Source: Sclerurus mexicanus
Taxonomy: Eukaryota > Chordata > Aves > Passeriformes > Furnariidae
Length of the DNA: 64,000 nt
Assembly: GCA_013396755.1 (NCBI GenBank)
Contig: VWZF01002253.1
Location: 299,123-363,122, forward strand
Reading direction: 5' to 3'
The translations under genes and the position numbers were made by a program. This document shows, in pieces, positions 46,051-57,608 of the stretch. Position 1 is the first letter of the stretch, and every line of letters begins with the position of its first letter. The notes under the pieces are model-generated. The model saw nothing but the letters and a program-made list of their open reading frames with translations, was not told the DNA's origin and did not search any database.

Positions 46051-47262
46051 ATTAAATGTTTTTATGAACCTGTCTCTCCCCTTGGCACCTTACAGCAGGG
46101 ATCTTTAGCTTGTCTGTCCATATATTTTTCTGGAGCAGATATTTGAAGGTAACTTGGAAAGCAAAGCTCCAGGACACCCACCTTTACTGCAAACATCACC
46201 AGTTTCCTGCTGCAAAATATTTAGGGACTTGATAACTGGAAAATATTAAACTGCCCTGAGGCAGCATTAGAGGTTGGCCCTCGAATTAACCCTCAGGGCA
46301 GTAGTAGGTCAGACCTGAAGGACTGAAGAACCCAGATTAATCTTGTGCTCATTCTCCAGAAGACAGTTTGGAATTTGCTGTGGTCTGGAAGGTTCTTCAT
46401 CCTTCTGATATGTCAGAACTTGGGGCTATGGGTGGCTGAGGACAATTCCAGTCACCTGCCCTTGTGTTCTCCTACAGGGATGAGTTTCTCCCAGGGCAGA
46501 GCATCTATTTGGAGCTTGTAACTCAGAGCAGCGAGCTGTGGTGGTGTTGAGGCATCAAAACTGGTCCTGTGCTTCCCAAAGTTGCAGGAGAGTCTGATTG
46601 ACTACGTTTAGCAGGATAAAGTCTCCATGCTAATGTTGGTGTCCCAACTCATCTCCATTGGACATGTTTTAAGGGATTAACCACTGTGCTGAGATCACAC
46701 TGGGAATACTGGTAGTTTGTGGATTTTTTTGAAGGAGAAGTTTTTTTTCCTGTCATGTGAATGGCAGCTATTGGGATAATTGGGAACAGTACCAACTTCC
46801 CAGGATGTCCCAACAGGCCCCAGCTCTAAGAAAGAGAAGCACAAGAGAGTGATCTCAAGGCTAGAACTCTCCTTTTGTCTGGCTCGTCTTGTTCTTTTTC
46901 ATGTTATTATCCTCTCCTTGCCTTTAAAATCAACCCATCCTGGTGCACAATGGGCAATTTCCTGTTGATTCACCTTTTTATGAGGTTCTACATCAAAAAA
47001 TGGCATTAGGGGAGCTTGAAAAGACCCTTCAAACCCAATGTCGCATAAGCATCCAGCATCATCCTGCAAAAGGAGCCCCTGTGGACACAGATCTATATGA
47101 TATTCCCCTCAAAAAGCCTGGAATTATGGAAATAGCAGGAGAAGAATCATTCACATGGGAGGCCACAAAGATTCAGATACATTTTTGTATTTCTAAAGGC
47201 AACTTTCTTAAAGGTCCTTCAAAGGGATTTAAACCTGGAAAATAGAAAAGTCAAATGTTTGT
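46051..47262. other. Unique non-coding block
   Basis: 1.2 kb free of CR1. A 100-codon plus frame at 46943-47245 has a mixed composition, but no domain, splice pair or start context supports it. Confidence 0.45.
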
Positions 47263-47497
47263 TGTTCCAAGTCCTGTCCAACCTGGCCTTGGACACTTCC
47301 AGGGATGGGGCAACCACAAGTGCTCTGGGCAACCTGCGCCAGGGCCTCACCACCTTCACAGGGAAGAATTTCTCCCTTATATCTCATCTATCCCTGTCCT
47401 ATGGAAGTTTGAAGCCACTCCAAGCCCTTGTACAAAGTCTGTCTTGCAGGTCCCCTGCAGGTACTGAAAGGCCCCAATTAGGTCAACCCACAGCCTT
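47263..47497 (-). mobile_element. CR1 fragment, group A, tail missing
   Basis: Antisense, entering at TGTTCCAAGTCCTGTCCAAC, then GGATGGGGCAACCACAAGTG, AGGGCCTCACCACCTTCACA, GGGAAGAATTTCTCCCTTAT and GGCCCCAATTAGGTCAACCC. The first ~95 bases of the usual 3' tail are absent. Confidence 0.93.
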
Positions 47498-47765
47498 AAA
47501 TTAAATTCCATTCCTGACTCTTTTCTGGCTGAGCATGCAAGTTGTGGAGTTTGAAGGGGTGGGATTCTCTAGGGAACATCAAACAGGACTTGGAAGGGAG
47601 TTGGGTGAGTGGTCTGGGGGCTAGGAACTGGTGAAAGGACACAAGACGCACATTCCCTGGGTAGACCACAGAGACCACGGAGGATGGTGCCTTTGTCTGT
47701 ACAAGGTGCCTTACATCCCTTTGTAGTCCATGGATAGTCAATATGAGGAATCAGTGGAGCACAGA

Positions 47766-47962
47766 GATCACAGAATCACAGGATCATTGAGGTTGGAAGA
47801 GTCCTCCAAGATCATCAAGTCCAACCTTTGATCAATGGCCACTTTATCGACTCGATCAGAGCACTGAGTACCATGTCCAGTCATTTCTTAAACACCTTCA
47901 GGGATGGTGATTCCACCACCTCCCTGGGCAGCCCATTCCATGATTCTTCTGGCTAAATTTCA
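47766..47962 (-). mobile_element. CR1 tail, group B
   Basis: Antisense: ATCACAGAATCACAGGATCA, TTGAGGTTGGAAGAGTCCTC, CTTCAGGGATGGTGATTCCA and CCACCTCCCTGGGCAGCCCA. It is similar to 2537-2728 and 57131-57285. Confidence 0.92.
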
Positions 47963-49045
47963 GTATCTGCTTTGGGATGTAATGTTTGGATGGTACAACA
48001 GCTCTGCTTTGACTCCACTGAATTTCTATCCAAGACCAAGAAGGAAATCTGGAGTGGCTGGTGGGATGAGCATGTCCTCATCACCCAGGGGAAATCCAGG
48101 GGTTACCTGAGGTTCAGAGCACTGCCTGGGACTCTGAAGGAAATTCTGCTTTCCTCCTTGGTTTTTGGAACACCTCCCGTCAGGATCAGCTCTCTCTGCT
48201 GACTACAGGCTGATGCAAGTTCTGAGGATGCTGGTGTGTATCCTTTTTTGAAATCTCCAGATTTAGGAAGTGGAGAGGGGTGGCTTGTGCAATTCCTGAA
48301 TCATTACTGGGATACTGTGCTGCCTACACGGTTCAAAGCTTCTCATACTTTCAGTCAGGACTTGGCTCATTTTTACCAAAGAGTTTGCAGGATATTGCAA
48401 CTGTTCGTTCTTTCTTTTCTCAAGGTTTCTTGTACTTAGATGAACCTCAGACAGACAGAAGAGAATGGTTAATTAGCCAGACTAATGAGAGTGGGGACAT
48501 CCAGTTTCAGTGCAGAGCCAAAGAGGTCTCATTAAAGCAAAAACCTTGTGGAATGAGCCAGCACCAACAAAAAGGAACAAAAAGGAGTTTTAACCCTTAA
48601 AGAACCTTTGCTTTCCCATCTGAGATGGATGGAGGAGACCAAAACACAAGGGAATGGCTGCAATAAATTTGACAAGGGTTGCGGGGCTGCTGAGTGGGCA
48701 GATTTCCCACAGCAAATAAACCGGCACTGTCTCAATAGTTCAAGTTTTCCCATGGGAAAGGAGGGAGAGGAATAGGCTGCAGGATGCTGGGTGAGAACGC
48801 AGCAGTTTTTTTGTAGAGGGTCACACATATCATAGGCCAACCAAAAGGGGGAAAATAAGGATTTCCCTTTCTCTGTGCAAATCAGCGAGGCAAGCATGTA
48901 ATTCCTAATCAGCTGGGGGTCATTTCTCCCTCGTTCAGCCAAAAATATGATGAGACAAAACCCAGCCATGCCGGGGTGTCCCCGGCTCTCCCATTTGCTG
49001 GTCATTCGTAACCTTTGGGATCACCACATTCCGGTGGTGATCTCC
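47963..49045. other. Unique non-coding sequence
   Basis: 1.08 kb. The 157-codon minus frame (48532-49005) has many Cys and Ser residues but no recognisable motif. No repeat is seen. Confidence 0.4.
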
Positions 49046-49262
49046 AAGTTCAGGTTGTATATTAGGAAAAACTCTCCAGTGAAAGAGTGGTTAAACACTG
49101 GAAAATGCTGCCCAGGGAAGTGGTGGAGTCAACATTCCTGGGGAAAAAACCCAACAAGTAGATGTGGCACTTCACCATATGGTTTAGTGGGAATGGCGGC
49201 ACTCGGATGAAGGTTGGACTTGATGTTTTTGGAGGACTTTTCCAGCCTTAATGATTCTCTAA
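49046..49262 (+). mobile_element. CR1 tail, group B
   Basis: Sense copy: AAGTTCAGGTTGTATATTAG, CTGCCCAGGGAAGTGGTGGA, GTAGATGTGGCACTTCACCA, AAGGTTGGACTTGATGTTTT and TTTTCCAGCCTTAATGATTC. A run of AAAAAACCC replaces part of the CACCATCCCTGG block near 49143. Confidence 0.93.
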
Positions 49263-50772
49263 TTTGTTTTATTCATTTTTGCTGCTATCAAGCCCTTTTG
49301 CTGGCACACAACCCCAGCTCCAAGTTAACAGTTTTGCATGGCATTGTGGAGTAGATATGCATATTTTTATATATATATATTTAGAAAATCTCCCCTGCCA
49401 TGTACTGAAGTGCAAAGGGAACAACATATTGACCCACACAAAGCCCAGGAATTCACAGAGAAAAACAAACAGACTGAACTTTTGCCTTGCACTTACAGTT
49501 GTTACACTTGTATTTTCTTTTCTATTTATTAAGCCTTGCTTTGAAAATCAGAAGAGGCAAGAAGGGGAGGAAAGGGGTCCAGAGATTAATGAAGTGTTTT
49601 CTTTTGCTGCTGTTTTATCCTTTTTTCTCACCTGCTCCCAAAGAAAAAAAAAAGGTGGAACACAAGGAAAGGCTGATCTTTATACACCTTATACTTTGGA
49701 AAAACACTCCATCAGCTGCGTGCAAAGCCAAACTAACCTTAATTCTTAATTCTGGTTTTACAAGGGCACGCATCCCACTGACGTAAGGACAAGTTGCATA
49801 GAGTCGTGTCTTTTCTCTGGGGGCCACGTAAGATTGGCTGCAGCTCTGCTGGAGGTGGGTGGGAGCTGCTCGGATGAGCACAGCGACAAAGCCTGAGTGC
49901 TAAAGAGGATGTAAAAACGTTTGAAGGAGGCAAAAAACCATAGGAGGGGAAATTGGGAGCTTGTAGAATTCCTGGGACTGTGGCAGCCAGGGCTGGGATG
50001 GTGGTTGATAGACCTGTTTGCGTTCAATGTTTTGATAATGGCCACAGATGATGAGACTTTTTCTGCTGCCGTGGAGGGAGAATTAGCAAGGCCAGCTTAG
50101 CTGTGTTAATTGCAGGGCAAATTAATAACACCCTACCCATAGGAATGATCTCGGTCATTTCCTCACCTTAACAGATATGAAATATTGATCTGTGGGTGAA
50201 AACAAGCAGCACCTGAGCTTTGCCTCGCTCAGCTGAGGCGTTTCCATGATGGATGGGACAAAAATAGTATCAATGAGGTTGTTTTAAAGGACAACACCTC
50301 TACCAAAGAGGTGAACCAAGAAACAGCTGCAGTGCAAGAGGCTTGAAACCACCAGGACTTTTACACCAAGGGGACGCTCATGTGCTTTTTAAGTGTCAGT
50401 GATTCAAACCTCAAAATGAGATGGAGAAGAAACGTTATGTTACATCAGTGGTAGGGAGACTGAGGCAAGGAGCCAAATGGTTTATTTGGCATCTGAAAAC
50501 TCCATTTTGAAGGGAAAAACTGATGGATATGACTGAGATCCATCTTAGTTTCCATGGGATAGGAAATGCTTTGAAATCTTACAAATTAGAAAAACTCAAA
50601 AATAGTGAAGTTCTTATAATGTCAACTGGATCTTCCCTGTTTCATTCTTTATGCACAGTTGACTCCTGGTTGATAACGATTTCCTTTAGAACAAACCATA
50701 ATTATTGATCACCTTTTAAGTTCTGAACCACAATTTAACTTCCAGTTAAATATTCAGACTTGAATAAATGAT
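49263..50772. other. Unique non-coding block
   Basis: 1.5 kb without CR1. It has a short (TA)n at 49368-49380. The 161-codon plus frame (49264-49749) is Lys/Phe-rich and unsupported. The part at about 50040-50260, with repeated TTAATTGCA/AATTAATAAC words, resembles conserved non-coding DNA in texture only. Confidence 0.45.
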
Positions 50773-50931
50773 TTTGCCCAGAGAAGTTGTGGATTCCCCA
50801 CCCTGGAAGGCCAGGTTGGGCAGCGCTTGGAGCAACCTGTGGCAGGGGAGGGTGTCCCTGCCCATGGCAGGAGGTTGGAACGGGATGATTTTTAAGGTTC
50901 CTTCCAACTCAAACCATTCTGCAATTCCACA
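50773..50931 (+). mobile_element. CR1 tail, group A
   Basis: Sense copy: TTGCCCAGAGAAGTTGTGGA, GCTTGGAGCAACCTGTGGCA, GCCCATGGCAGGAGGTTGGA and GTTCCTTCCAACTCAAACC. The octamers are degraded to TGCAATTCCACAA. Confidence 0.93.
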
Positions 50932-51178
50932 ATTTTCAAGGATAGACAACCAATGGGCACCATGAGTAAACTCCATTTTTTAGTCCTTGACATTTTGCTT
51001 TTATTTTTAACAAGTTCTGCCTCGATTCAATTTCCAATGACCTGATGATTTTTCTTTCTTTCTTTGTAAAGCTAAAGAGCCCGTTACCTTCCCATTTTCC
51101 CTCCTCCTTCCTGTGAATTAAGTGTTGGAGGAGTGGAGCGATCAGCTTCATAAAGAATCAACTGGGAAATGCTAGAAA
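50932..51178. other. Unique non-coding sequence
   Basis: No feature is recognised. Confidence 0.4.
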
Positions 51179-51252
51179 TCATAGAGTCTCCTGAGCTGGA
51201 AGGGACTCACAAGGATCATCAAAGTCCAAAGCCTGGTCCTGCACAGGAAGAG
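51179..51252 (-). mobile_element. CR1 tail scrap, group C
   Basis: Antisense: TCATAGAGTCTCCTGAGCTG, GAAGGGACTCACAAGGATCA and CCTGGTCCTGCACAGGAAGA. About 75 bases remain. Confidence 0.85.
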
Positions 51253-52509
51253 AGACAGGGATTGAATGTCAAGAAGCACGAGAGCAGAGTTATGCGGTAA
51301 ATGCCCACTACACCTTCCTTGATCCCTTCCAACAAATCCTTTAATTCAATGCCAAAAGGATCCTTCATTTATCCTCTTTAGGGTTTATGGAAAATGAACT
51401 GCAAACCAACACTGAGCAAATACAATCCCCTTTCAGCCTGGTTTTAAGTGGTGCTGAGTTAGCACAGGTATGAGTCACTAAAAATCGACAGGAAATTACA
51501 GCCTGGAACATGAATCATTCATTGATCCCACAGAGTTTGCCAGGGATAAGTGAGAAATTTTGGAGAAGAGCGTGGATGCAACTGAATGATGTCAGAGAGA
51601 AATGAAATTGCTGGAAGCATTCAGAGGATTTAAGGACAACATTTCTTTTTTGGGATGCACAGAGCATGAGCACAAACCATATTACAACACACAGAAATGG
51701 AATTTTGCGTATTTTACCCAGGAAAGATGGAGAAACCAGTGGAGCTGGGTTAAATGCTCACTGGTGCTGCCTCCCAACCAGGTAAAAATCCATATGGTTT
51801 GATTTTGAACCCTTTTCCTTGCCCGAGGAAGTGTCCATCTATCTGCAATTAAATCTTTGTTTCATATTCAGGATTATCAATATCTCAGGTCCAGGCTGTT
51901 GCAACACCTTTTAAAACACTGACTTGTAGATGAGATAATACATTAGGAAATATGCTGTATTTGCAGGAAAAGGCATAAAACAAGATGAAAAATAAGACTT
52001 CTTCTTCCTCCACAAATTTTGGTGATTCTTCAGGAGTAATAGAAAGTGAAATGAAACAAAAAAATAATTAACAGGTAATTCGGGGGAAATCATTCATTTT
52101 GCTTCCTGTTTATTTTCAAGCAAAATGATAAGCATTTTTTTTTTGTCTCTTGAAATAAACTGTCATTCTGATGAGGAAAATGTTTAGAAGAAATTAAATA
52201 TTAATAATAAAGACAGATATACTCTACCTATCTCCAAGGGTAAGGCTCATCCTTCTTCATCCTGGCAGAAGAGTCAGAGGGACATCAGTCCTTTAGGAGA
52301 CTGAGCCACAATTTTTTAAATACTTTATATTTGTTTGTTTTTACTGCTGGACCTACATTTTCTTGCAGGAGGGACTCAGCATCTCCTGTATTTATTCATC
52401 TGGAAGTAGAAAGAAAAAAAAAAAGCCCAGTTCACTAAAGTTTGGAGAGATTAAATGGAGTATGAGTGGGATATTGGAAGGCAGGGATGGAGGAGAATTT
52501 TAGATATAA
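51253..52509. other. Unique non-coding sequence
   Basis: 1.26 kb, AT-rich from about 51840. No element or exon is recognised. Confidence 0.4.
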
Positions 52510-52607
52510 ACACAGAATGGTTTGGGTTGGAAGGGGCCTGAAGGATCATCTCATTCCAAGTCCACTGCCATGGGCAGGGACACCTTTCACTACACCATAT
52601 TGCTCAG
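52510..52607 (-). mobile_element. CR1 tail, group A
   Basis: Antisense: ACACAGAATGGTTTGGGTTG, ATCATCTCATTCCAAGTCC and CCATGGGCAGGGACACCTTT. It breaks at ATATTGCTCAG after ~98 bases. Confidence 0.93.
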
Positions 52608-52784
52608 TTTTTATTGTCTTTTCCCCCAGAAATGCCCATCCAAAGGCAAATAAATGAAGAATAGGGCAGGATGCTGTTCCAGTGTTCTCTGATCTGAAAC
52701 CAAGATGTCATTTCTCACCTTGGGTAGCCAGAGATTTCTGATCTGATGGGTCTGGGATCCCAATTTCCCAATTAGAAAAGTGAT

Positions 52785-53300
52785 TATTCCCCCATGCTGG
52801 GCACTAGTGAGGCCACACCTGGAATCTTCTGCTCACTTTTGGGCCCCTCATGGCAGGAAAGACATTGAGGGGCTGGAGGGTACCCAGAGAAGGGAACAGA
52901 GTTGTGGAAGGGTCTGGAGCACCAGGAGCTGCCCAGGGAGCTGGATGGGCTCAGCCTGGAGAAAAGGAGGCTTAGGGGGGAACTTTCTCACTCTCTGCAG
53001 CTCCCTGAAAGGAGCCAGGTGAGTGTCAAACTCGGAAAGGACATGAGGAAATGGCCTCAAGTTGTGCCAAGGGAGGTTTAGATTGGGTATTAGGAAAAAT
53101 TCCTTCATGGAAAGGCTTGTCAAGCATTGGAAGGACTGCCCAGGGAAATGATGCAATTACCACACCTGGAAGAGTTAAAAAATGGGTGGATGTGGCACTT
53201 GAGAACGTGGTTGAGTGATGAACATGGAGGTGGTGCTGGCTCGACAAGTTGGACTTGATGATCTCAAAGGCCTTTTCCCACCTTAGTGATCCTACAATTC
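52785..53300 (+). mobile_element. CR1 copy, group B, ~515 bp
   Basis: Sense copy: CATGCTGGGCACTAGTGAGG, GGAAAGACATTGAGGGGCTG, CTCAGCCTGGAGAAAAGGAG, GGAAATGGCCTCAAGTTGTG, ATTCCTTCATGGAAAGGCTT, AGTTGGACTTGATGATCTCA and CCTTAGTGATCCTAC. It begins at nearly the same consensus point as the fragment at 3361. Confidence 0.95.
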
Positions 53301-54197
53301 ACAGCACAGTTTCCTCTCCTGGCATGGATGGCAAATGCACAAATGGCAACGAAGCCAGACGTGGCCAGGTTAACCCAGGTCTGTGGAGAAGGAATATTCA
53401 TTTTCAGCCTGGGATAGCTGGTTGGTGGAGCTCTGCAGGAGCAGGTTCTCACTGAGTCCTTCAAGGCTGCTCCAAGTATTTTTACACTGGATTTCACCAC
53501 AGTGACTTGCTACGCTTGAAAACCCCAGCCAGCCAAGCAAACCACTGGAAAATGCAACAGCAGGTTGGATATAATGATTCCAAATGCTTAACAAACCATC
53601 TGTAAAAAGAAAAAAAAACAAACAAATTTCCAAAGAAGCAGGATCAGATAAGCTTGTATTTATATTGCAGCAGAGTTTTAGCTATAAGGAAATAATGATT
53701 ATTAATGATTTGCCAGCAATAGCTGTGAGTACAGAAGGAGATACAGTTCATGGAATGACTTCAGGGCTTTGGAATAACCTATCCTGGCATCAGAAAGCAT
53801 TTCAGGGGTTTAGCATGGGTTTATTTTCACTTTTCAATATGCCACGGTGTTATTTCCTCCCTTTAGATCACCAGTGACCCAAAGGAATAGTATTAACCAA
53901 AATCACCTCTTTTATCTTAATTAAGACGTGCCATGAAAGATGAAATTATCTGTTTAAATGGGTAAAGAGGAAATAAAGCACTTGGCAAAGCTTGTAAGAT
54001 TTTTGTTCTACGTCAGCAAGGCAGTGAATGAAGATGTGAATGAAGTGGACCAGTGGAGCTGTTCACAGGGGGAAAGTGATGTGAGCCAACAGTAGGTCAA
54101 AAAAGTCACGTAGTGAATTCATTCCTGAGGAGGTAAATGGAGAAAACAGGATGTGAAGGCCTGATTTATAATTCTTTGTGTAGATACATTAATAGGG
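53301..54197. other. Unique non-coding sequence
   Basis: No element or exon is recognised. A 97-codon plus frame (53584-53877) starts in a Lys-rich segment and is unsupported. Confidence 0.4.
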
Positions 54198-54609
54198 GGA
54201 TGGAGCACAAGTCGGATGAGGAGCTGCTGAGGGAGCTGGGGGGCTCAGCCTGGAGAAAAGGAGGCTTAGAGGGCACCTTCTTGCTTTCTACAACTCCATG
54301 ACAGGAGGTTGGGTTGGAGCCAGGTGGGGATCAGTCTCTGCTTCCAGGGAACAAGGAACAGGACAAGAGGAAATGGCCTCAAGTTGCAGCAGGGGAGGTT
54401 TAAGTTGGGTATTAGGAAATATTTCTTCACTGAGAGCTTTGTCAGGCATTGGAACAGGGAAGTGGTGGAGTGACCATCCTAGGAAGTGTTCAAAAAATGA
54501 GTCAATGTGGCACTTGGCAATATGGTTTAGTGGGTGTGGTGGCATTTGGTCAAAGGTTGGACTTATTGATCTTGAAGATCTGCCCCAATCTTAATGATTC
54601 CATGGTTCT
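54198..54609 (+). mobile_element. CR1 copy, group B, ~410 bp
   Basis: Sense copy: GATGGAGCACAAGTCGGATG, GGGGCTCAGCCTGGAGAAAA, AGGAAATGGCCTCAAGTTGC, TTTCTTCACTGAGAGCTTTG, GGTTTAGTGGGTGTGGTGGC and AAGGTTGGACTTATTGATCT. About 12 bases of the GGCTGCCCAGG block are deleted near 54457. Confidence 0.95.
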
Positions 54610-55510
54610 TTAAGCACCACTGAGTTCAGCCATCAGTGACAGCAATGGGAGCTTGGAGGTGGAGTGACCATGGACATACCAAAGCATCGATATCTTAATC
54701 TGCAACTAATTTCCCCCTCAAACACCCAGTCAAATATTTCTAACAACTAAGTGACTATTACCACTTTCTCATTTCACTTCCACTTTCGAATCTGTGCCAC
54801 AACTTTCAATGTACAAATGGAATGAACCGAGAAATCACACAACTCACTATTCTGCAATTCTACTTCTCCCATCTTTGCAGACACCTTATGAAAGTTCCAG
54901 TGTTCCCCTGCCTCTCCGCGGGCTTCCTTTCAAGCCACCATTATAAGAATTTAAAAAAATATTACTATTATTGTAATTTTTCTCATGATGTAGCCAGGCT
55001 GGCTGTGTCTGTCTGTCTTTTTCATGTTGGAGTATTATTTTCCGCAAGGTGGAATTATTAAGCAGAACGGAGGTTTCCCTTGGGAAATGAGGGTATCAGT
55101 TTAATTGAAAGTTGTGGTAGGAGCAGATTAGCAGGGTCAACAGCTTTTAAAACATAAATTTTCTGTTCCTAACAGATTTCAGAGGACACCAAGTGAACCA
55201 AACCATCCGACTACCTGGTTTTTTGTTCACCGTAAAAGAGAGCCAAGCAATGAAGTGACAGACGTCTGAAGGGATACAAACCTCAGGAATTCCCCCCAGT
55301 TTGGAAATCTCTTTTTATCTATTTCAACTGGCAAAGGGAATGGAAGCTTAGACTTAGGATACATCAATAGACAGATCAGCTTTACATTAGTCAGGTGACC
55401 ATGATTTTTGGAATAGATGAATTTAGGAAAACAGTCTGTGCTAAAGACATTGAGCGTCCTGTGAATACATAATTGTTTCATTTTTTTAGATTTTTCAGGT
55501 GTGAATTGTA
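54610..55510. other. Unique non-coding sequence
   Basis: No element is recognised. AT-rich at about 54940-54980. Confidence 0.4.
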
Positions 55511-55616
55511 GAAGCACAGAATGGTTTGGGTTGGAAATGGCCTACAAGATCATCTTGTTCCAAACCCGTGCCATGGGCAGGGACACCTTCCACTAGACCA
55601 GGTTGCTCAAGGCCCC
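55511..55616 (-). mobile_element. CR1 tail, left member of an inverted pair
   Basis: Antisense group A: GAAGCACAGAATGGTTTGGG, TTGGAAATGGCCTACAAGAT and CCATGGGCAGGGACACCTTC. It ends GGTTGCTCAAGGCCCC and is followed within 30 bases by a sense copy. Confidence 0.93.
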
Positions 55617-55644
55617 AGAGTGAAGGATTTGGGGACGCCTTATA

Positions 55645-55980
55645 ACACATTCCAGTGTCTACAGGGCCCTACAAGAGCTGGAGAAGGACTTTGGACTTTG
55701 GAATTCATTCAGCCTAGAGAAATGAAATACCAACATATGAAGAAAAAAAACCTTGTAAGATTGATAAAGACAGCAGGCTTTAGATTAGATATCAGGAAGA
55801 AATTCTTTACTCTAAGTGTAGTTGCCCAGAGGAGCTGTGGCTGCCCCATCTCTGGAAGTTTTCAAGGCTGGACAGGACTTGGAGCAACCTGGTCTAGTGG
55901 AAAGTATCCCTGCCCATGGCAGTAGGTTGAACTATATGATCTTGAAGGCCCCTTCCAACTCAAACAATTCTATAAATCTA
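55645..55980 (+). mobile_element. CR1 copy, right member of an inverted pair
   Basis: Sense group A: TTCCAGTGTCTACAGGGCCC, AAGAGCTGGAGAAGGACTTT, AGATTAGATATCAGGAAGAA, GTGGCTGCCCCATCTCTGG, CTTGGAGCAACCTGGTCTAG and CCCCTTCCAACTCAAACAAT. About 20 bases of the usual GGTGGGGAGGCCCTGG block are missing near 55820. Confidence 0.92.
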
Positions 55981-57130
55981 CAAAAAAAATTAAAAAATTA
56001 CAAATTAAAATCTTGGTCTCCTGCCAAAACCAATCCCTGAGCTCCCCGGGAGTGACACCTGCTGTTCAGCTGGGTGGAAAAGAAGCTCTGAGAGCTCCTA
56101 AATTTTGATGGATCCGTGCTGATCTGCTCTGTGGAATGCTCATGCTCTGGTATCTAGGATGCCAGGGAATAAAAAGCAGCTACGGTTTGACAAAATACAA
56201 TCTCCCAGCACAAATGGATGACTATTTCATTTCAAGTGTGTTTTAGCATTCCAGCTGCCTGGCCCCATAAGTTTCAGAGAAGTTACAGCTACTTGGGATT
56301 CCATAGCCATACTCCCAGACTTAATAAAACTGTCTGGGGGACTAATGAATTATTTAAAGACTGCATAAAGAAAATGTAACCTATGCATTTAAAGTAGGAA
56401 AATCCACTTTAAAGTCATCATTCTGCTGTCTTTATCAATCTTACAAGGTTTTTTCTTCATATATTGGTATTTTGTTTGTCTAGGCTGAATGAATTCCGAA
56501 TGGGAAGTATTGTCATTTCATTTAGGTCAATACTTGGGGCTGCATAAATTTATATTGATAATATATATAAAGCCTTTTGTTCTAGGTATGTATTTGCTCT
56601 ATTAAACAATAAAGTGCTTCATACCAAATTGGAAAGAATGATGTACAGAAGCCACACACAGCCAGGTGTGACTTCCTTGGGGGTGTTTTTCTTGAAGCTC
56701 ACCTTGACCAGAAGTATCAAAGATCTTTTTCCTTTTTTGTGTAATAATAGGTTTGAATTTAGAGAGGTAGGAAATGACAGTGGATGGGTAGAAAACTCAA
56801 CAGCACCTTGAGAGGTCGGAAACCTTGAGTGAGCTGAACATGTAAGACTGAATAAGGAAGAGGGAAAAAAACAGGAGGGAAAGAAAAACCTGTGAATAAT
56901 GTGATAGACAAGAAAACTGCACGAAATCTGGACTCTGGTCCTGGCAGATGCTGGACTTGGTTAAAGAAATACCCACACGAGGAGAAAGTGCTGGAAAGGA
57001 AGAGGAAAAAAAGAAAGTTTCCTTTTGGGGTCTGCAGGATTAAATACCATCCCCTGAAACTGCTCTCAGGTCCTGATGGTGACAATGTTCCTGGAGCTAC
57101 AGATGTTCATCATTCTTACACCCCCTTTGG
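55981..57130. other. Unique non-coding block
   Basis: 1.15 kb with a short A-rich start and an AT-rich stretch at about 56540-56620. No element or exon is recognised. Confidence 0.4.
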
Positions 57131-57285
57131 ATCATGGAATCATTAAGGTTGGAAAAGACCCTCAAAGTCATCAAACCCAACCTTTGACCCAGTACCACCA
57201 TGCCCACTAAACCAGATCACAAAGTGCCACACCCAGCAGTGTTTTGAACATTTCCAGGGACGGAAACTCCACCACTTCCATGAGG
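57131..57285 (-). mobile_element. CR1 tail, group B
   Basis: Antisense: ATCATGGAATCATTAAGGTT, GGAAAAGACCCTCAAAGTCA, CCAACCTTTGACCCAGTACC and ACGGAAACTCCACCACTTCC. Confidence 0.92.
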
Positions 57286-57452
57286 GATCCTTCTCACTGG
57301 CAACATATCCCTGTGTACACACACAGAGACTTAGAAAATGCCATCCTTTGAGTGATCTAAGACAGGGCCATGATGGATGAAAAGACAGTGGGATGTTTTA
57401 GAAGAGGAAAATAAGGATGTATGAAGATAAAAATACCTGCAGATTAAAGATA

Positions 57453-57608
57453 TATAGAACATCCTGTGTTGGAAAGGACCCACAAGAAGCATCGAGTCCA
57501 GCTCTTGGCCCTTCACAGGACAACCCCAAGAATTATCCCATGTGCATGAGACCATTGTCCAAACACTTCTTGAACTCTGGCAGAATTGTGACCAGTTCCC
57601 TGGAGAGT
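57453..57608 (-). mobile_element. CR1 tail, group C
   Basis: Antisense: AACATCCTGTGTTGGAAAGG, ACCCACAAGAAGCATCGAGT, CACAGGACAACCCCAAGAAT and CACTTCTTGAACTCTGGCAG. The end overlaps the GACCAGTTCCCTGGAGAG region. Confidence 0.88.

Noticed and set aside
48532..49005. 157-codon minus-strand open frame
   Set aside because: No domain, no supporting signals, and unusual Cys/Ser clustering without a pattern.
49264..49749. 161-codon plus-strand open frame
   Set aside because: Lys/Phe-rich, no motif, overlaps other frames of similar length. Chance frame.
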